Below, one piece after another: positions 1 to 8,212 of a DNA stretch of 64,000 nt. The translations under genes and the position numbers were made by a program. Within the stretch, counting starts at the first letter, position 1; each line of letters begins with the position of its first letter. Source of the DNA: Polyangiaceae bacterium (GTDB lineage: Bacteria; Myxococcota_A; Polyangia; Polyangiales; Polyangiaceae); the NCBI GenBank assembly GCA_019637295.1, contig JAHBVX010000013.1, positions 62,001 through 126,000 of the forward strand. The letters run 5' to 3'. The notes beneath the pieces were generated by a model. The model worked only from the letters and a program-made list of their open reading frames with translations, searched no databases and had not been told where the DNA came from.

Positions 1-1697
1 CTGCAGGCGATGCCGTTGACGCCATCCGAGCACGCCAGGTTGGAGGGCGTGACCAGATCGGCACGAAAGTTGCCGTCCGTATCCGCGACGATGGGGTTCT
101 CGTACCAGGTACAAGACGAGCGATACTGACTGAACAGCACGCTGCCGTCTGTACCGTCGTACACGCGAACGAAGCACTCGTCCGCGTAGACGACCTCGGC
201 TTTGCCGTCGCCTTCGAAGTCGAACACGCTCGACCCGGTGATGTTGCTCGAGATGTCTTGGGTGCGGCGCGACCACAAGATCCCGGGCGGGCAAGCGCCG
301 GGCACTCCGCTCATGTCCTCGCAGGCGTTCGTGTTCTGGCACAGGCCCCCCGGACGCGGGCTCGCCGTGCAGTCGATGTCGTACACCGTCAAGAACGCCT
401 GACCCGCGACGGCCACCTCGGGTAGGCCGTCACCGTCGTAGTCGGACACGGTGGGTGCACCGCCTCCCCCGCCGGGGACCAGAACCTCCGGCAGGACTGC
501 GCTGCCATCCAGCGCGAAGATGCCGACCAACCCCGAACGTACGACCACGACCTCGGGGTTCGTAGCAGGGAGCCCCGCGCCGTAAGCACCGAAGTCGGCC
601 ACCGCCGCGAAGCCCGGACCGGGGGCGAGGGTGACGCTCTCCTGCACCCAGGCTCCGGCGACCCACTCCCACACGAGCTGCCCGTTGGTGAGCTCGATGG
701 CCGGATCCGAGTCCAGATTCGCCAACACCGGGTTGAGCCCCACGCTGTGGCTGACGTAACTCGCCGGGTTGCCGCTCTTGACGACGCCCGTCGCTCCGTC
801 CACGACCACGGCCTCACGGATCACTTCGGGGATCCCGTCGTCATCTAGATCGTGAATGCTCGGCCCCGCCCAGCCGAGCGGGCAACGGTTGTTCGAGCAC
901 GCGCCGCTCACCGCGACGGACGAGACCCACAGTCGGCTCCAGGTCCCGGCTTTGCGGGTGAACGCGACCAAGGTGCCGTCGGCGGCCGCGGCGACCACCT
1001 CGGCCGAGCCATCTCCGTCCAGGTCTGCAACGGCGACCGAGGCGGACGAAACGAGGTAGCCCGGGTGGCCGGCGCTGCCACCCCCCAGGTTCGCCTCGAG
1101 CTCGCAGTTGTCGCCGCGCAGCACGCGAATCACGCCGAGGTCCTCGGTGTAGTTCGATGGCACCGTCGCGGTGAAGGGGGCCACGATGCTCGGCACGCCA
1201 GTACCGCCCACGTTGAAGTTGACCACCACGGGGGTGGCCTGCACATCCGTGTGGCTCGGGAACGGATCAGCCGTTGGCGCAGCCTTGAACTCGCACTTCA
1301 CGGTCGGCGCGAAGTTCCCCGGTGGCAGCCCGATCTGACACGTCGGGTCGAAGGTCTTGGTCGGAGGTTGGCCCCAGGGCACGCAACCCACGTTCGGCTC
1401 GCAATAGGTGTCGTTTTGACAGTCGTCGTCTTCGGTACAGGCCGTCTGGATCACGCAGAAGCCGTTGATGCAGACCTGACCCTCGGGACAGCCACCCGGG
1501 CAGGTGAGCGCTCCATCGCTGCCGGTGTCGCCGATCACGACCTGGTCGCCGCCCGCGTCGCCGGGGCCGCCGCCCGTGGCCGGCAACTTTCCCGCGGTGC
1601 TGCCGTCATCGCTACCGCAGCCGAAGGCGACCTGAGCGCCGGTGAAGAGGATTGCCACCAGCGATCCGCCGCGTACCCAAGTCCTAGCGCTCTGCAT
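1..1697 (-). CDS. FG-GAP/VCBS repeat lipoprotein (C-terminus cut by the window edge)
   Basis: An open frame runs from an ATG at 1697 to the left edge, about 565 codons without a stop, so the C-terminus lies outside the window. Residues 1-27 form a lipoprotein signal with lipobox VAFGC (Cys27), so the protein is probably anchored in the outer membrane. A Cys-rich EGF-like stretch with spacing such as CPGGCPEGQVC and CTEDDDC follows at about residues 65-105. After that come several FG-GAP/VCBS-type calcium-binding loops, for example ADLDGDGSAEVV, DLDDDGIPEV, DYDGDGLPEV and DFEGDGKAEV. Proteins of this kind are usually cell-surface beta-propellers. The gene is divergent from the kinase gene at 1798. 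The family call is firm, but ligand and role are unknown. Confidence 0.85.
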   Translation of the reverse strand, partial: MQSARTWVRGGSLVAILFTGAQVAFGCGSDDGSTAGKLPATGGGPGDAGGDQVVIGDTGSDGALTCPGGCPEGQVCINGFCVIQTACTEDDDCQNDTYCEPNVGCVPWGQPPTKTFDPTCQIGLPPGNFAPTVKCEFKAAPTADPFPSHTDVQATPVVVNFNVGGTGVPSIVAPFTATVPSNYTEDLGVIRVLRGDNCELEANLGGGSAGHPGYLVSSASVAVADLDGDGSAEVVAAAADGTLVAFTRKAGTWSRLWVSSVAVSGACSNNRCPLGWAGPSIHDLDDDGIPEVIREAVVVDGATGVVKSGNPASYVSHSVGLNPVLANLDSDPAIELTNGQLVWEWVAGAWVQESVTLAPGPGFAAVADFGAYGAGLPATNPEVVVVRSGLVGIFALDGSAVLPEVLVPGGGGGAPTVSDYDGDGLPEVAVAGQAFLTVYDIDCTASPRPGGLCQNTNACEDMSGVPGACPPGILWSRRTQDISSNITGSSVFDFEGDGKAEVVYADECFVRVYDGTDGSVLFSQYRSSCTWYENPIVADTDGNFRADLVTPSNLACSDGVNGIAC

Positions 1698-1785
1698 GAG
1701 TGTGCTCCTCGGCGCAGTATATCCGCCTGGCGACCCCGTGCCTGCTCGGGCACGACTTCTTGCCGTCTCGCCGCTTCGCCTCGGA

Positions 1786-1797
1786 TAGACTCGGCCC
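1786..1797 (+). promoter_or_regulatory. -10-like box abutting the start codon
   Basis: TAGACT at 1786-1791 sits 6 nt before the GTG at 1798, and no Shine-Dalgarno sequence lies between them. This is the layout expected for a leaderless transcript. No convincing -35 lies 17 nt upstream; the nearest TTG-type box is TTGCCG at 1760, 20 nt away. Confidence 0.35.
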
Positions 1798-3159
1798 GTG
1801 TCCGCCTTCGAGAACCTGCCCGATTTCGAGGGCTGCCGCGCCATCGAGAAGATTCGAGGCGGCGCCGTGGCGGACCTGTATCGAGCCATCCAGCAGCCGC
1901 TCGGGCGCCCGGTCCTGGTCAAGGCGCTGAGTCCGAGCATCCTGCCGTCCTCCCCCTTCGCCGCGTCCCTCGAGCGGGAGGCCACCTTGCTGGCCAACTT
2001 GCAGCACCCGAACATCCCGCACGTCCACGACTTCGTCCGTCGCGATGACCGCATGTGGCTGGTGCTCGAGCACGTCGACGGCTGGATGCTGGAGAAGGTG
2101 ATGCTGGAGTCGGGTCCACTGCCGACTCTCGCGGCTCTCGCCGTCGCGCTCGAGGTTACGCGTGCGCTGGCGCACGCCCACGCACACGGCATCGTCCACC
2201 GCGACGTTCGTCCCCGAAACATCTTGGTGGGCACGCGCGGCGAGGTGAAGTTGGTCAACTTCTCGGTGGCGGTGGACGAACGCTTGCCGACCGCGCCTGA
2301 GCTACTCGATGGCAATGCCTCCGTCGGGACACCCCTGTACTTCTCCCCCGAGCAGATCTTGGGAGAGGCTCCCGACCCGCGCAGCGATCTGTTCTCTCTG
2401 GGGGTCGTGCTGTTCGAGATGCTGACCGGCGAACGCCCGTTCGACGGCCCAGACCCGAGCACCGCCGTCCAACGCATCCGGCAAGCGGTCGTACCCCCGC
2501 TCTCGCGGCGCGGCCGCCGAGTCCCAGCGCAGATCGAGCGCATCGTGAAGCGCTGCCTGGAGAAGCTCCCGAGCGACCGCTTCGACACCGCCGACCAGCT
2601 CGCGCTCGCCCTCGAGTCCGCCCTCGGGGACGCGGCAGCCAATCCCGCGCGAACCATCGCTCGCGCCCTGGCGGACGCGACGTTGATCGACAGAGCGCCG
2701 GAGTCCATCGCCAGCCCGATGGTCGACCGCCCCAGCGCGAGTCCGCCGCGGTCGCTCTTGCCCGCGGTGCTCGGCCTCGTCGTCTTCTCCCTGCTCGGCG
2801 CGATCGGGGGCGCGGTGGTGTGGGTGCAGGAGGCAGCGCACGCGGGTCCATCCCGGGCAGCCGGGGCGGGGCTGGCGCTGGTTCCCAAGAACCCCGGCTA
2901 CCTGCGGGTGGTGGCCGAGCCGTGGGCCCATGTGGTCGTCAACGGACAGCGCGTGGACACCACGCCCTTCGCGCGGCCCATCCCGCTCGAACCGGGGACC
3001 CACTACGTGCAGCTCGAGCACCCCGAGGCCCCCGCGGAGCTGCGCACGGTTCAGCTCGTCGGCGGCGAGACGGTGCTACTCGACGTCAAGATGCGCATGG
3101 CGGCCAAGCCGCCCGCCCCAGCCGAAGCTCCAGACGCAGCGGTCGACGAGTCTCCGTGA
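1798..3159 (+). CDS. Degenerate Ser/Thr protein kinase with PEGA domain
   Basis: This 453-residue bitopic membrane protein has a Hanks-type kinase fold at residues 10-275, a transmembrane helix at about 320-343 and an outside PEGA domain at about 365-432. Kept features are the ATP-binding lysine (VLVKAL, K42), the helix-C glutamate (E60), the HRD aspartate (D136) and SPEQ at 183-186. Key sites are altered: the glycine loop reads IRGGAVAD, the catalytic-loop lysine is Arg (HRDVRPRN) and DFG is NFS (N154). Losing the DFG aspartate usually abolishes or greatly weakens phosphotransfer, so I infer a pseudokinase or weak kinase that senses the envelope through PEGA. The start is GTG, with a leaderless-type -10 box in front. 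It is convergent with the exonuclease gene across a 146-bp repeat. Confidence 0.85.
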   Translation: MSAFENLPDFEGCRAIEKIRGGAVADLYRAIQQPLGRPVLVKALSPSILPSSPFAASLEREATLLANLQHPNIPHVHDFVRRDDRMWLVLEHVDGWMLEKVMLESGPLPTLAALAVALEVTRALAHAHAHGIVHRDVRPRNILVGTRGEVKLVNFSVAVDERLPTAPELLDGNASVGTPLYFSPEQILGEAPDPRSDLFSLGVVLFEMLTGERPFDGPDPSTAVQRIRQAVVPPLSRRGRRVPAQIERIVKRCLEKLPSDRFDTADQLALALESALGDAAANPARTIARALADATLIDRAPESIASPMVDRPSASPPRSLLPAVLGLVVFSLLGAIGGAVVWVQEAAHAGPSRAAGAGLALVPKNPGYLRVVAEPWAHVVVNGQRVDTTPFARPIPLEPGTHYVQLEHPEAPAELRTVQLVGGETVLLDVKMRMAAKPPAPAEAPDAAVDESP

Positions 3160-3171
3160 GCTCGAGCGCGC

Positions 3172-3210
3172 AAGAGCTGTCGAATAATCGACAGCTCTTT
3201 CATTCTTTCA
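3172..3210 (+). terminator. Perfect hairpin followed by a T-rich tract
   Basis: Two perfect 12-bp arms (AAGAGCTGTCGA and its complement) flank the loop ATAA at 3172-3199, followed by TTTCATTCTTT. The structure starts 12 nt after the stop of the kinase-like gene and would act as a Rho-independent terminator for it. It is part of the 146-bp repeat, so the termination role is inferred and may be secondary. Confidence 0.6.
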
Positions 3211-3317
3211 CCGGGGCGGGACGCGCCTCCCCGCCCCGCCGCAGTGGATTCGTCGGGGCGGAGCCCCACGCGGGCCGGCTCCGCCGGCGCGGACTGGGTC
3301 AACTCCTGACAGCCCTT
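3172..3317 (+). repeat. 146-bp element with terminal inverted repeats, copy 1
   Basis: This interval matches the reverse complement of 39594-39739 over its full 146 bases without gaps, with about 13 differences (roughly 91% identity by eye). The ends are inverted repeats: AAGAGCTGTC at the left and GACAGCCCTT at the right (GACAGCTCTT in the other copy). The left end also holds a perfect hairpin. The element lies between two convergent genes, and its right end overlaps the first base of the exonuclease stop codon. It looks like a small non-autonomous (MITE-like) or REP-like element. It carries no transposase. Confidence 0.85.
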
Positions 3318-4063
3318 CAGCCACGGCTGGCGCGCCAACGCGCCCGCTCTTCGTCATGCAAACGCGCCAAGCGGCGCTGCTCTTGGACGAACGCACCGTA
3401 GGCAGTTGGGACGCGCGTGTCCTTGCGCAGGCGCTCGAACACCGCGAGCGTCGCCTCGGCGTCGTCCGTCGCACGGTGCGCCGTCCCGATCTCGATCCCG
3501 AGCCGCAGGCAGACATCGCCCAGGCTCTTGCCCTTCTCGAACTTCTGCAGCTCCCGCACCCAGACCAACGGATCGATCCACTCCACGCCGCTCCGGCAAG
3601 CCGGAGGAAGGTCCACGCCGTGCGCCTCCGCACGCGACAGCTCGGCGAGCACGAAGCGACGATCGAACTCGGCGTTGTAGGCCATCGGTACGGCACCCCG
3701 CATCGCCTCGACCACCTCGAGCGCGACGCCCGCGAAGCTCTTGGCCTCCGCCACATCCGCGTCGCTGATGCCGTGCACGTCGAAGGCCTCTTTCGGTATC
3801 GGGATGCCAGGGTTGATGAGCCAACCGTGCCGCGCGACGACCGCGCCGCTCTGCCAGCGAACACAGGCGATCTCCACGATGCGATCCGCGTTCGGGTCCC
3901 GCCCCGTCGTCTCGGTGTCGATGCACACCACGGGAAGCTCGCTCAAGACGTGCTCTGCCGGCCACTCTTCGGCCAAACCCGCGGCGACCACCTTGAGCAG
4001 GTGCGCAATGCCGGGATAGTGACGCCCCGTCGGGAAACAGCCGAGGTCCTGAGCGCCTCTCAC
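3317..4063 (-). CDS. 3'-5' exonuclease, DnaQ/DEDDh family
   Basis: This 248-residue protein has the three motifs of DnaQ-like proofreading exonucleases: ExoI CIDTETTGRD (about 48-57), ExoII YNAEFDRRF (about 138-146) and ExoIII HRATDDAEA (about 205-213), the last giving the DEDDh His and Asp. It would remove nucleotides from single-stranded or mispaired 3' ends using two metal ions. There is no polymerase or UvrC domain, so it is a stand-alone exonuclease. It could be the DNA polymerase III epsilon subunit or a repair or RNA exonuclease; sequence alone does not settle this. The GTG start at 4063 overlaps the stop of the upstream DsbA-like gene (GTGA), so the two are translationally coupled. 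Its own TGA lies at the end of the 146-bp repeat. Confidence 0.9.
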   Translation of the reverse strand: MRGAQDLGCFPTGRHYPGIAHLLKVVAAGLAEEWPAEHVLSELPVVCIDTETTGRDPNADRIVEIACVRWQSGAVVARHGWLINPGIPIPKEAFDVHGISDADVAEAKSFAGVALEVVEAMRGAVPMAYNAEFDRRFVLAELSRAEAHGVDLPPACRSGVEWIDPLVWVRELQKFEKGKSLGDVCLRLGIEIGTAHRATDDAEATLAVFERLRKDTRVPTAYGAFVQEQRRLARLHDEERARWRASRG

Positions 4064-5040
4064 TCGCCCGGCTCCGGCGGTGCTGGAGCAGGCACCGACG
4101 CCGAGGGTGCAGCCGGCGCCTGGGGCTTGGGACTCGGGGCCTTGCCCGTCACCAGTTCCGCCTCCAGCCGCACCCAGTCTTCCAGGTCTTCACCGACGTC
4201 GAAGTAGTCCAGATCGAAGTGCCGACCGTTGATGTAGATCAGCGGGGTCCCCTCGAGCCCGAGAGCGTCCCCTTGCTTGCGGTCTCTTGCGACCGCGTCC
4301 GCGACCGGTTCGCTGTCCAGTTCTTCGCGGAAGCGACGCATGTCGAGCCCCGCGGCGCGCGCAGCTTCCTGTAGACCCGTGGCGTCGAGGGGCTTGGGGT
4401 GACGCTCGAACAAGGCGCGGTGCATGGCCCAGAACTTCTCTTGGCGCGCCGCCGCCATGGAGGCGCGCGCAGCCTTCTCCGCGTTCTTGTGGATCGCGAG
4501 CGGATAGTTCTTGAACACCAGCTTGACGTCCGAGGAGTAACGCTCGACGAGCGAGTCGAGCAGCGGCGCCGTGCGCGCGCAGAACGGACACTCGAAGTCC
4601 GCCCACTCCACGATCACGACCGCGGCGTTCGGTGCGCCCTTCTCGGGCGATCCGTCGATGGTGATCTGCTTCACCTCACTCGGCGAGAAGCGCTTCTTGA
4701 ACGCGGCCTCCACCTGCGACCGGGTCTTGCCCTTTTGCACCTGCTTGACCAGGAAGCGCGCCGCTGGCGCGCACGCCTTGCAGTCCCGTGACTCCTTCAC
4801 GCACACGGCCAGGCTCACGGGTTGATCCGGACAGGGCGCCAGGAACTCGGACACGGCGCTCGACCACTCGCGCTTCTCTCGCGCACGCAGCCCCGAGGTG
4901 TCCACCTTGGGCAACTCCACGAGCTCCGCTGCCTCGGGCGCCGGGTCGGGCCCCTTCCCACCCTCCCCGGGCGAGCGACAGGTGGAAAGCCGGAGGCTGA
5001 GCAGCGACGCGGCGATCAAGGCTCCGGCTCTCCAGAACAT
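4060..5040 (-). CDS. DsbA-like thioredoxin-fold lipoprotein
   Basis: Exported thiol-disulfide protein of 326 residues from the ATG at 5040. That start puts the hydrophobic signal at the N-terminus; a longer frame opens at 5073. The signal ends near LRLSTC (Cys21), an imperfect lipobox. A DsbA/thioredoxin_4 domain spans about residues 135-295, with active site CPFC (151-154) and the cis-proline segment GTPLIYING (about 267). Before it, residues 70-125 carry four more cysteines, including CKAC (87-90), followed by a helical stretch that recalls CcmH-type redox segments. The tail is rich in Pro and Ala. It probably forms or rearranges disulfides in periplasmic proteins. It is coupled to the exonuclease gene by overlapping stop and start codons. 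Confidence 0.85.
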   Translation of the reverse strand: MFWRAGALIAASLLSLRLSTCRSPGEGGKGPDPAPEAAELVELPKVDTSGLRAREKREWSSAVSEFLAPCPDQPVSLAVCVKESRDCKACAPAARFLVKQVQKGKTRSQVEAAFKKRFSPSEVKQITIDGSPEKGAPNAAVVIVEWADFECPFCARTAPLLDSLVERYSSDVKLVFKNYPLAIHKNAEKAARASMAAARQEKFWAMHRALFERHPKPLDATGLQEAARAAGLDMRRFREELDSEPVADAVARDRKQGDALGLEGTPLIYINGRHFDLDYFDVGEDLEDWVRLEAELVTGKAPSPKPQAPAAPSASVPAPAPPEPGE

Positions 5041-5187
5041 GGCGGCAGAGCTATAACAGAAACCCACTCCCACCGGCAGCGGGCGATGGCGGCGCTGGCG
5101 CTCGGAGCCGCTCCCCCGGGAGCCGCGGACCAGCCGTGTAAATGCACGGAATCAATTGGGTAACTTCATCTCCGGCGCGGCCGGTGC

Positions 5188-5200
5188 TAGACAGGCGGCG
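5188..5200 (+). promoter_or_regulatory. -10-like box or ribosome-binding site before GTG
   Basis: TAGACA at 5188-5193 lies 7 nt before the GTG at 5201, resembling the -10 boxes that abut other starts in this window. The intervening AGGCGG could instead act as a Shine-Dalgarno sequence. Both readings favour the GTG at 5201 over the upstream TTG at 5156. Confidence 0.3.
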
Positions 5201-6772
5201 GTGAGTGACTCCTTCCTCCCGCCGGAGCCGACCGGCACGGCACCGAGACACGTGCGCAACGTGATCGCCGTGGGCGGAGGGCGTGGGGGCGTGGGCAAGA
5301 GCGTGCTGGCGGTCAACCTCGCCGTGTACCTGGCGCAGCTCGGGCGCAGCGTGGTGCTGGTGGACGCGGACCCCGCCGGTGCGGTGCTTCACACGATGCT
5401 GGGCGTGGATGTGCCGCCGCCCCGGCCTCGCTCGGGGGACGAGCCCGCGGAGGACGATCTGACCCCGCTGCCCTCGCCCATCCCGGGCCTCTTGCTCTTG
5501 CCGCAGCTCTACACGGTTGGGTCGACGGTGCCCGTGCGGCCGGGCCGAAAGCCTCGCTGGGCGCGTAAGCTCCGACAGCTCGACGTCGACTGGGTGCTCA
5601 TCGACCTAGGCGAAGGCACCACCCCCGCCACGCTCGATCTCTTCCTCGGTGCCGATCTCGGCGTGTGCGTCACCGCTCCCGAGCCACCGAGCGTCGAGGC
5701 CACCTACCGCTTCGCGCGCGCCGTGTTCCAGCGCACGATACGGCGCACGCTGGTCAAGGACCGCTTCAAGATGCGGCTGGTGGAGCGCGCGTACGGCGAG
5801 CTGCCCCCCCTGCCGTCGCCGCAGGATCTCGTACGCGCCATCGCGCGCTACGACGTTGGCGTGGGAGAGCTCGCCGCCCAGGAGCTGGCGCGACTCTGTC
5901 CCAGGCTGGTGGTCAACCAGGTCCGCCTGCGGACGGACAGCGAGCTCGGGCCTGCGATGTGCGACATGGCCGCGCGCTATTTAGGGGTGAACTACGACTA
6001 CGTGGGGCACATCGAGCAGGACGACTCGCTCTGGCTCAGCGTAGTCCGGCGCAGGCCCGCGCTGATCGACAGCCCGACCAGCAAGAGCGCTCGCAACATC
6101 GAGCGCATCGCACGACGCATCTCGGCCATTCTCACCACGCGCGAGCACGTGCGCACAGCGACGCCGATCTCGTTGGTGCCTCGCGAGCCGAGCTTGTACG
6201 AGGTGCTCGGCACGCATCGCAGCGCGACTGATGAAGAGGTGCGTCGCGCCTACAAGCGTCAACGCGACCTGTACCAGCCCCACAGCTTGCCACTCACCTC
6301 GCTGCTGTCCGGCGCGGAGTTCGTGACCGAGCAGGCACGCGTGGAAGAGGCTCACGAGACGCTGCTCGATCCGGTGCGCCGTCGCTCCTACGACCTCTCG
6401 GTGTTTCCGGAGGAGGAAGAGAAGCCCAAGCGCCCGGACGCGACGGACAGCGCGCTCGAGGCCGAGCGCGCCATGCTCCGACAAGAGCTCGCACGCGAGA
6501 TCAACGCGGAGACCGAGTTCACGGGCAAGCTCTTGGCCAAGGTGCGGGAGTCTCAAGGTATCGAGATCGAGGAGATCGCCGAGCACACCAAGATCAGCGC
6601 CGGACATCTGCGCGCCATCGAGGCGGAGGACTTTCGGAGCTTGCCCGCCCTGGTCTACACCCGCGGCTTCGTGCAGCAGGTCGCGAAGTACTTGAAGCTG
6701 GACCAGGCTCAGGTGGGCCGAACCTACTTGCGGAGAATGCGCCAGTGGCGCGCGGCCAGCGGCGAACTCTGA
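5201..6772 (+). CDS. ParA/MinD-type ATPase fused to a J-like domain and a RodZ-like HTH
   Basis: This 523-residue protein joins three modules. Residues 15-300 are a MinD/ParA/FlhG-type ATPase with Walker A GGRGGVGKS (about 26-34; the signature lysine is Arg), LVDADPAG and DWVLIDLGEG. About residues 330-405 form a J-like domain (SLYEVLGTHRSATDEEVRRA), but the HPD tripeptide that stimulates DnaK is missing: the loop reads YQPHS. Residues about 440-520 are a RodZ/HTH_25-type helix-turn-helix (GIEIEEIAEHTKISAGHLRA). I infer a cytoplasmic positioning or scaffold protein, perhaps for polarity or motility. No other part of such a system is adjacent. It precedes the glycosyltransferase gene by 22 nt. 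Confidence 0.85.
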   Translation: MSDSFLPPEPTGTAPRHVRNVIAVGGGRGGVGKSVLAVNLAVYLAQLGRSVVLVDADPAGAVLHTMLGVDVPPPRPRSGDEPAEDDLTPLPSPIPGLLLLPQLYTVGSTVPVRPGRKPRWARKLRQLDVDWVLIDLGEGTTPATLDLFLGADLGVCVTAPEPPSVEATYRFARAVFQRTIRRTLVKDRFKMRLVERAYGELPPLPSPQDLVRAIARYDVGVGELAAQELARLCPRLVVNQVRLRTDSELGPAMCDMAARYLGVNYDYVGHIEQDDSLWLSVVRRRPALIDSPTSKSARNIERIARRISAILTTREHVRTATPISLVPREPSLYEVLGTHRSATDEEVRRAYKRQRDLYQPHSLPLTSLLSGAEFVTEQARVEEAHETLLDPVRRRSYDLSVFPEEEEKPKRPDATDSALEAERAMLRQELAREINAETEFTGKLLAKVRESQGIEIEEIAEHTKISAGHLRAIEAEDFRSLPALVYTRGFVQQVAKYLKLDQAQVGRTYLRRMRQWRAASGEL

Positions 6773-6794
6773 CCGCCTCCGACTCCCAGGCAAG

Positions 6795-8207
6795 ATGACG
6801 ACGCGCCCCACCCGCTCGGACCTCGGGTTCTCCGTGGCGCTGTTCGTGGTGGCGCTGCTCCCTCGCCTGTTCGTCGCGATCGCCTGGGCGCGGGAGCCGG
6901 TTTGGGACGGCCACTACTACCACTTCGGTGCCGAGCGCATCGCGCAGGGGCTCGGTTACTCGGAAGACGTCGTCATCGGCGGGCAAGCGGTATGGAAGCC
7001 CTGGTGCCACTACCCGGTAGGCTACAGCGCGTGGCTCGGTCTCTTGTACCGCGTGCTGGGCAGCGATCTGCTGGTGGCGCCGGTGGCGGGGGCGCTGGTA
7101 GGTGCGCTGACGGCGCTCCTGGTTCATCGCTTGGCGCTCTTCGGCCTGTCGCCGACGCGAGCACGCGTCGCGGGCGCCCTCGCCGCGCTGCACCCGGGTC
7201 TGATCGCCTACAGCGCGCTGGTCATGACCGAAGGACTTGCCGCGGGGCTCTTGCTGCTCGCTCCCTGGGTCTACCTGCGACTGCGACAGCGCGTCCTGCT
7301 GGCCACGGTCGTCGCTGGGTTCGTGTTCGGGCTCGCCGCGCTGGTCCGACCGTCGAGCTTGCTCGCGGTGCCGCTGCTCGGGCTGCTCGCGTCGGGGACA
7401 GTGCCCAGGCGCGGCCTCGTAGCGCTCGGAGCGCTGGCGATGGCGCTCGTCACCGTGTTGCCCTGGACGGTGCGCAACTGTCGCGTGATGGATGGCTGCG
7501 CACTGATCAGCACCAACGGCGGCTGGAACCTGGCCATCGGCGCACTGACCGAGACCGGTCGCTTTCAGACCCTGCGCGCCGAGGACGGTTGCCCCATCGT
7601 GACGGGACAAGTGCAGCAAGATCGCTGCTGGGCGAGCATCGGGCGACGACGGATCGCGGAGGCTCCCGGGCGCTGGCTCGCGCTGGTTCCGAAGAAGCTG
7701 TCGCACACCTTCGACCACGAGTCGTTCCCCGTCGAGTACTTGCGACAGGCCAATCGAGCAGCCTGGCCCGAGGAGAGGCGCGTCGCTGGCAGGCGCCTGC
7801 TGACCTTCGCCCACCGCGGCTTGTTGGTAGCGGCGTCCCTGTCGGTGGTGGCGTGGGCGTTCTCTCGTCGTCACCGCCGCGAGCAGCGAACCGGCCAAGG
7901 CGTCGCGTTGGGGCTGCTCGTGCTGCTCGCGCTGTACGCCATCCTGTCCGTGGAGCATCCGTTCTTCTGGCTCGTCGTCGCAGCGCCGCTGCTCGCCACC
8001 CTGCCGCTACCCGGGCGGCCCAGGCTCGGTGGCGCTGTGCGCTACGCGCTCGGCTCGCTCGCCGTCACCGCGGCGACACATGCCATCTTCTTCGGGGAGG
8101 ACCGCTATCACATGGTCATCTCGCCGCTTTTGTGCCTGCTGGCCGCAGCAGGCCTGCGCCGTCCCGGCAGCGGTGTGACCAGCGCAGAAACCACGGTAAG
8201 CTCGTGA
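6795..8207 (+). CDS. GT-C type membrane glycosyltransferase (ArnT/PMT-like)
   Basis: A 470-residue integral membrane protein with about ten or more hydrophobic helices. The first periplasmic loop after helix 1 reads AREPVWDGHYYHFG, which places an acidic residue where GT39/PMT/ArnT-type (GT-C) enzymes have their catalytic aspartate. Such enzymes move a sugar from a polyprenyl-phosphate donor to lipid or protein on the outer face of the inner membrane. The acceptor cannot be deduced. The gene opens a five-gene operon, and its TGA overlaps a possible GTG start of the LysM gene (GTGA). Confidence 0.75.
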   Translation: MTTRPTRSDLGFSVALFVVALLPRLFVAIAWAREPVWDGHYYHFGAERIAQGLGYSEDVVIGGQAVWKPWCHYPVGYSAWLGLLYRVLGSDLLVAPVAGALVGALTALLVHRLALFGLSPTRARVAGALAALHPGLIAYSALVMTEGLAAGLLLLAPWVYLRLRQRVLLATVVAGFVFGLAALVRPSSLLAVPLLGLLASGTVPRRGLVALGALAMALVTVLPWTVRNCRVMDGCALISTNGGWNLAIGALTETGRFQTLRAEDGCPIVTGQVQQDRCWASIGRRRIAEAPGRWLALVPKKLSHTFDHESFPVEYLRQANRAAWPEERRVAGRRLLTFAHRGLLVAASLSVVAWAFSRRHRREQRTGQGVALGLLVLLALYAILSVEHPFFWLVVAAPLLATLPLPGRPRLGGAVRYALGSLAVTAATHAIFFGEDRYHMVISPLLCLLAAAGLRRPGSGVTSAETTVSS

Positions 8208-8212
8208 CGCCC

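Noticed and set aside
852-2048. A 398-codon plus-strand frame
   Set aside because: It runs opposite to the FG-GAP lipoprotein and into the kinase gene in another frame; the composition is that of a shadow frame.
3175-3330. Conserved peptide readable in both 146-bp repeats (contains LSNNRQLFHSF)
   Set aside because: The similarity is explained by the DNA repeat. The frame has no start or ribosome-binding site of its own and joins different flanking frames.
6902-8203. Upstream extension of the LysM gene frame
   Set aside because: The frame is open back to 6902 but overlaps the glycosyltransferase gene. The signal peptide and start at 8213 mark the true beginning.
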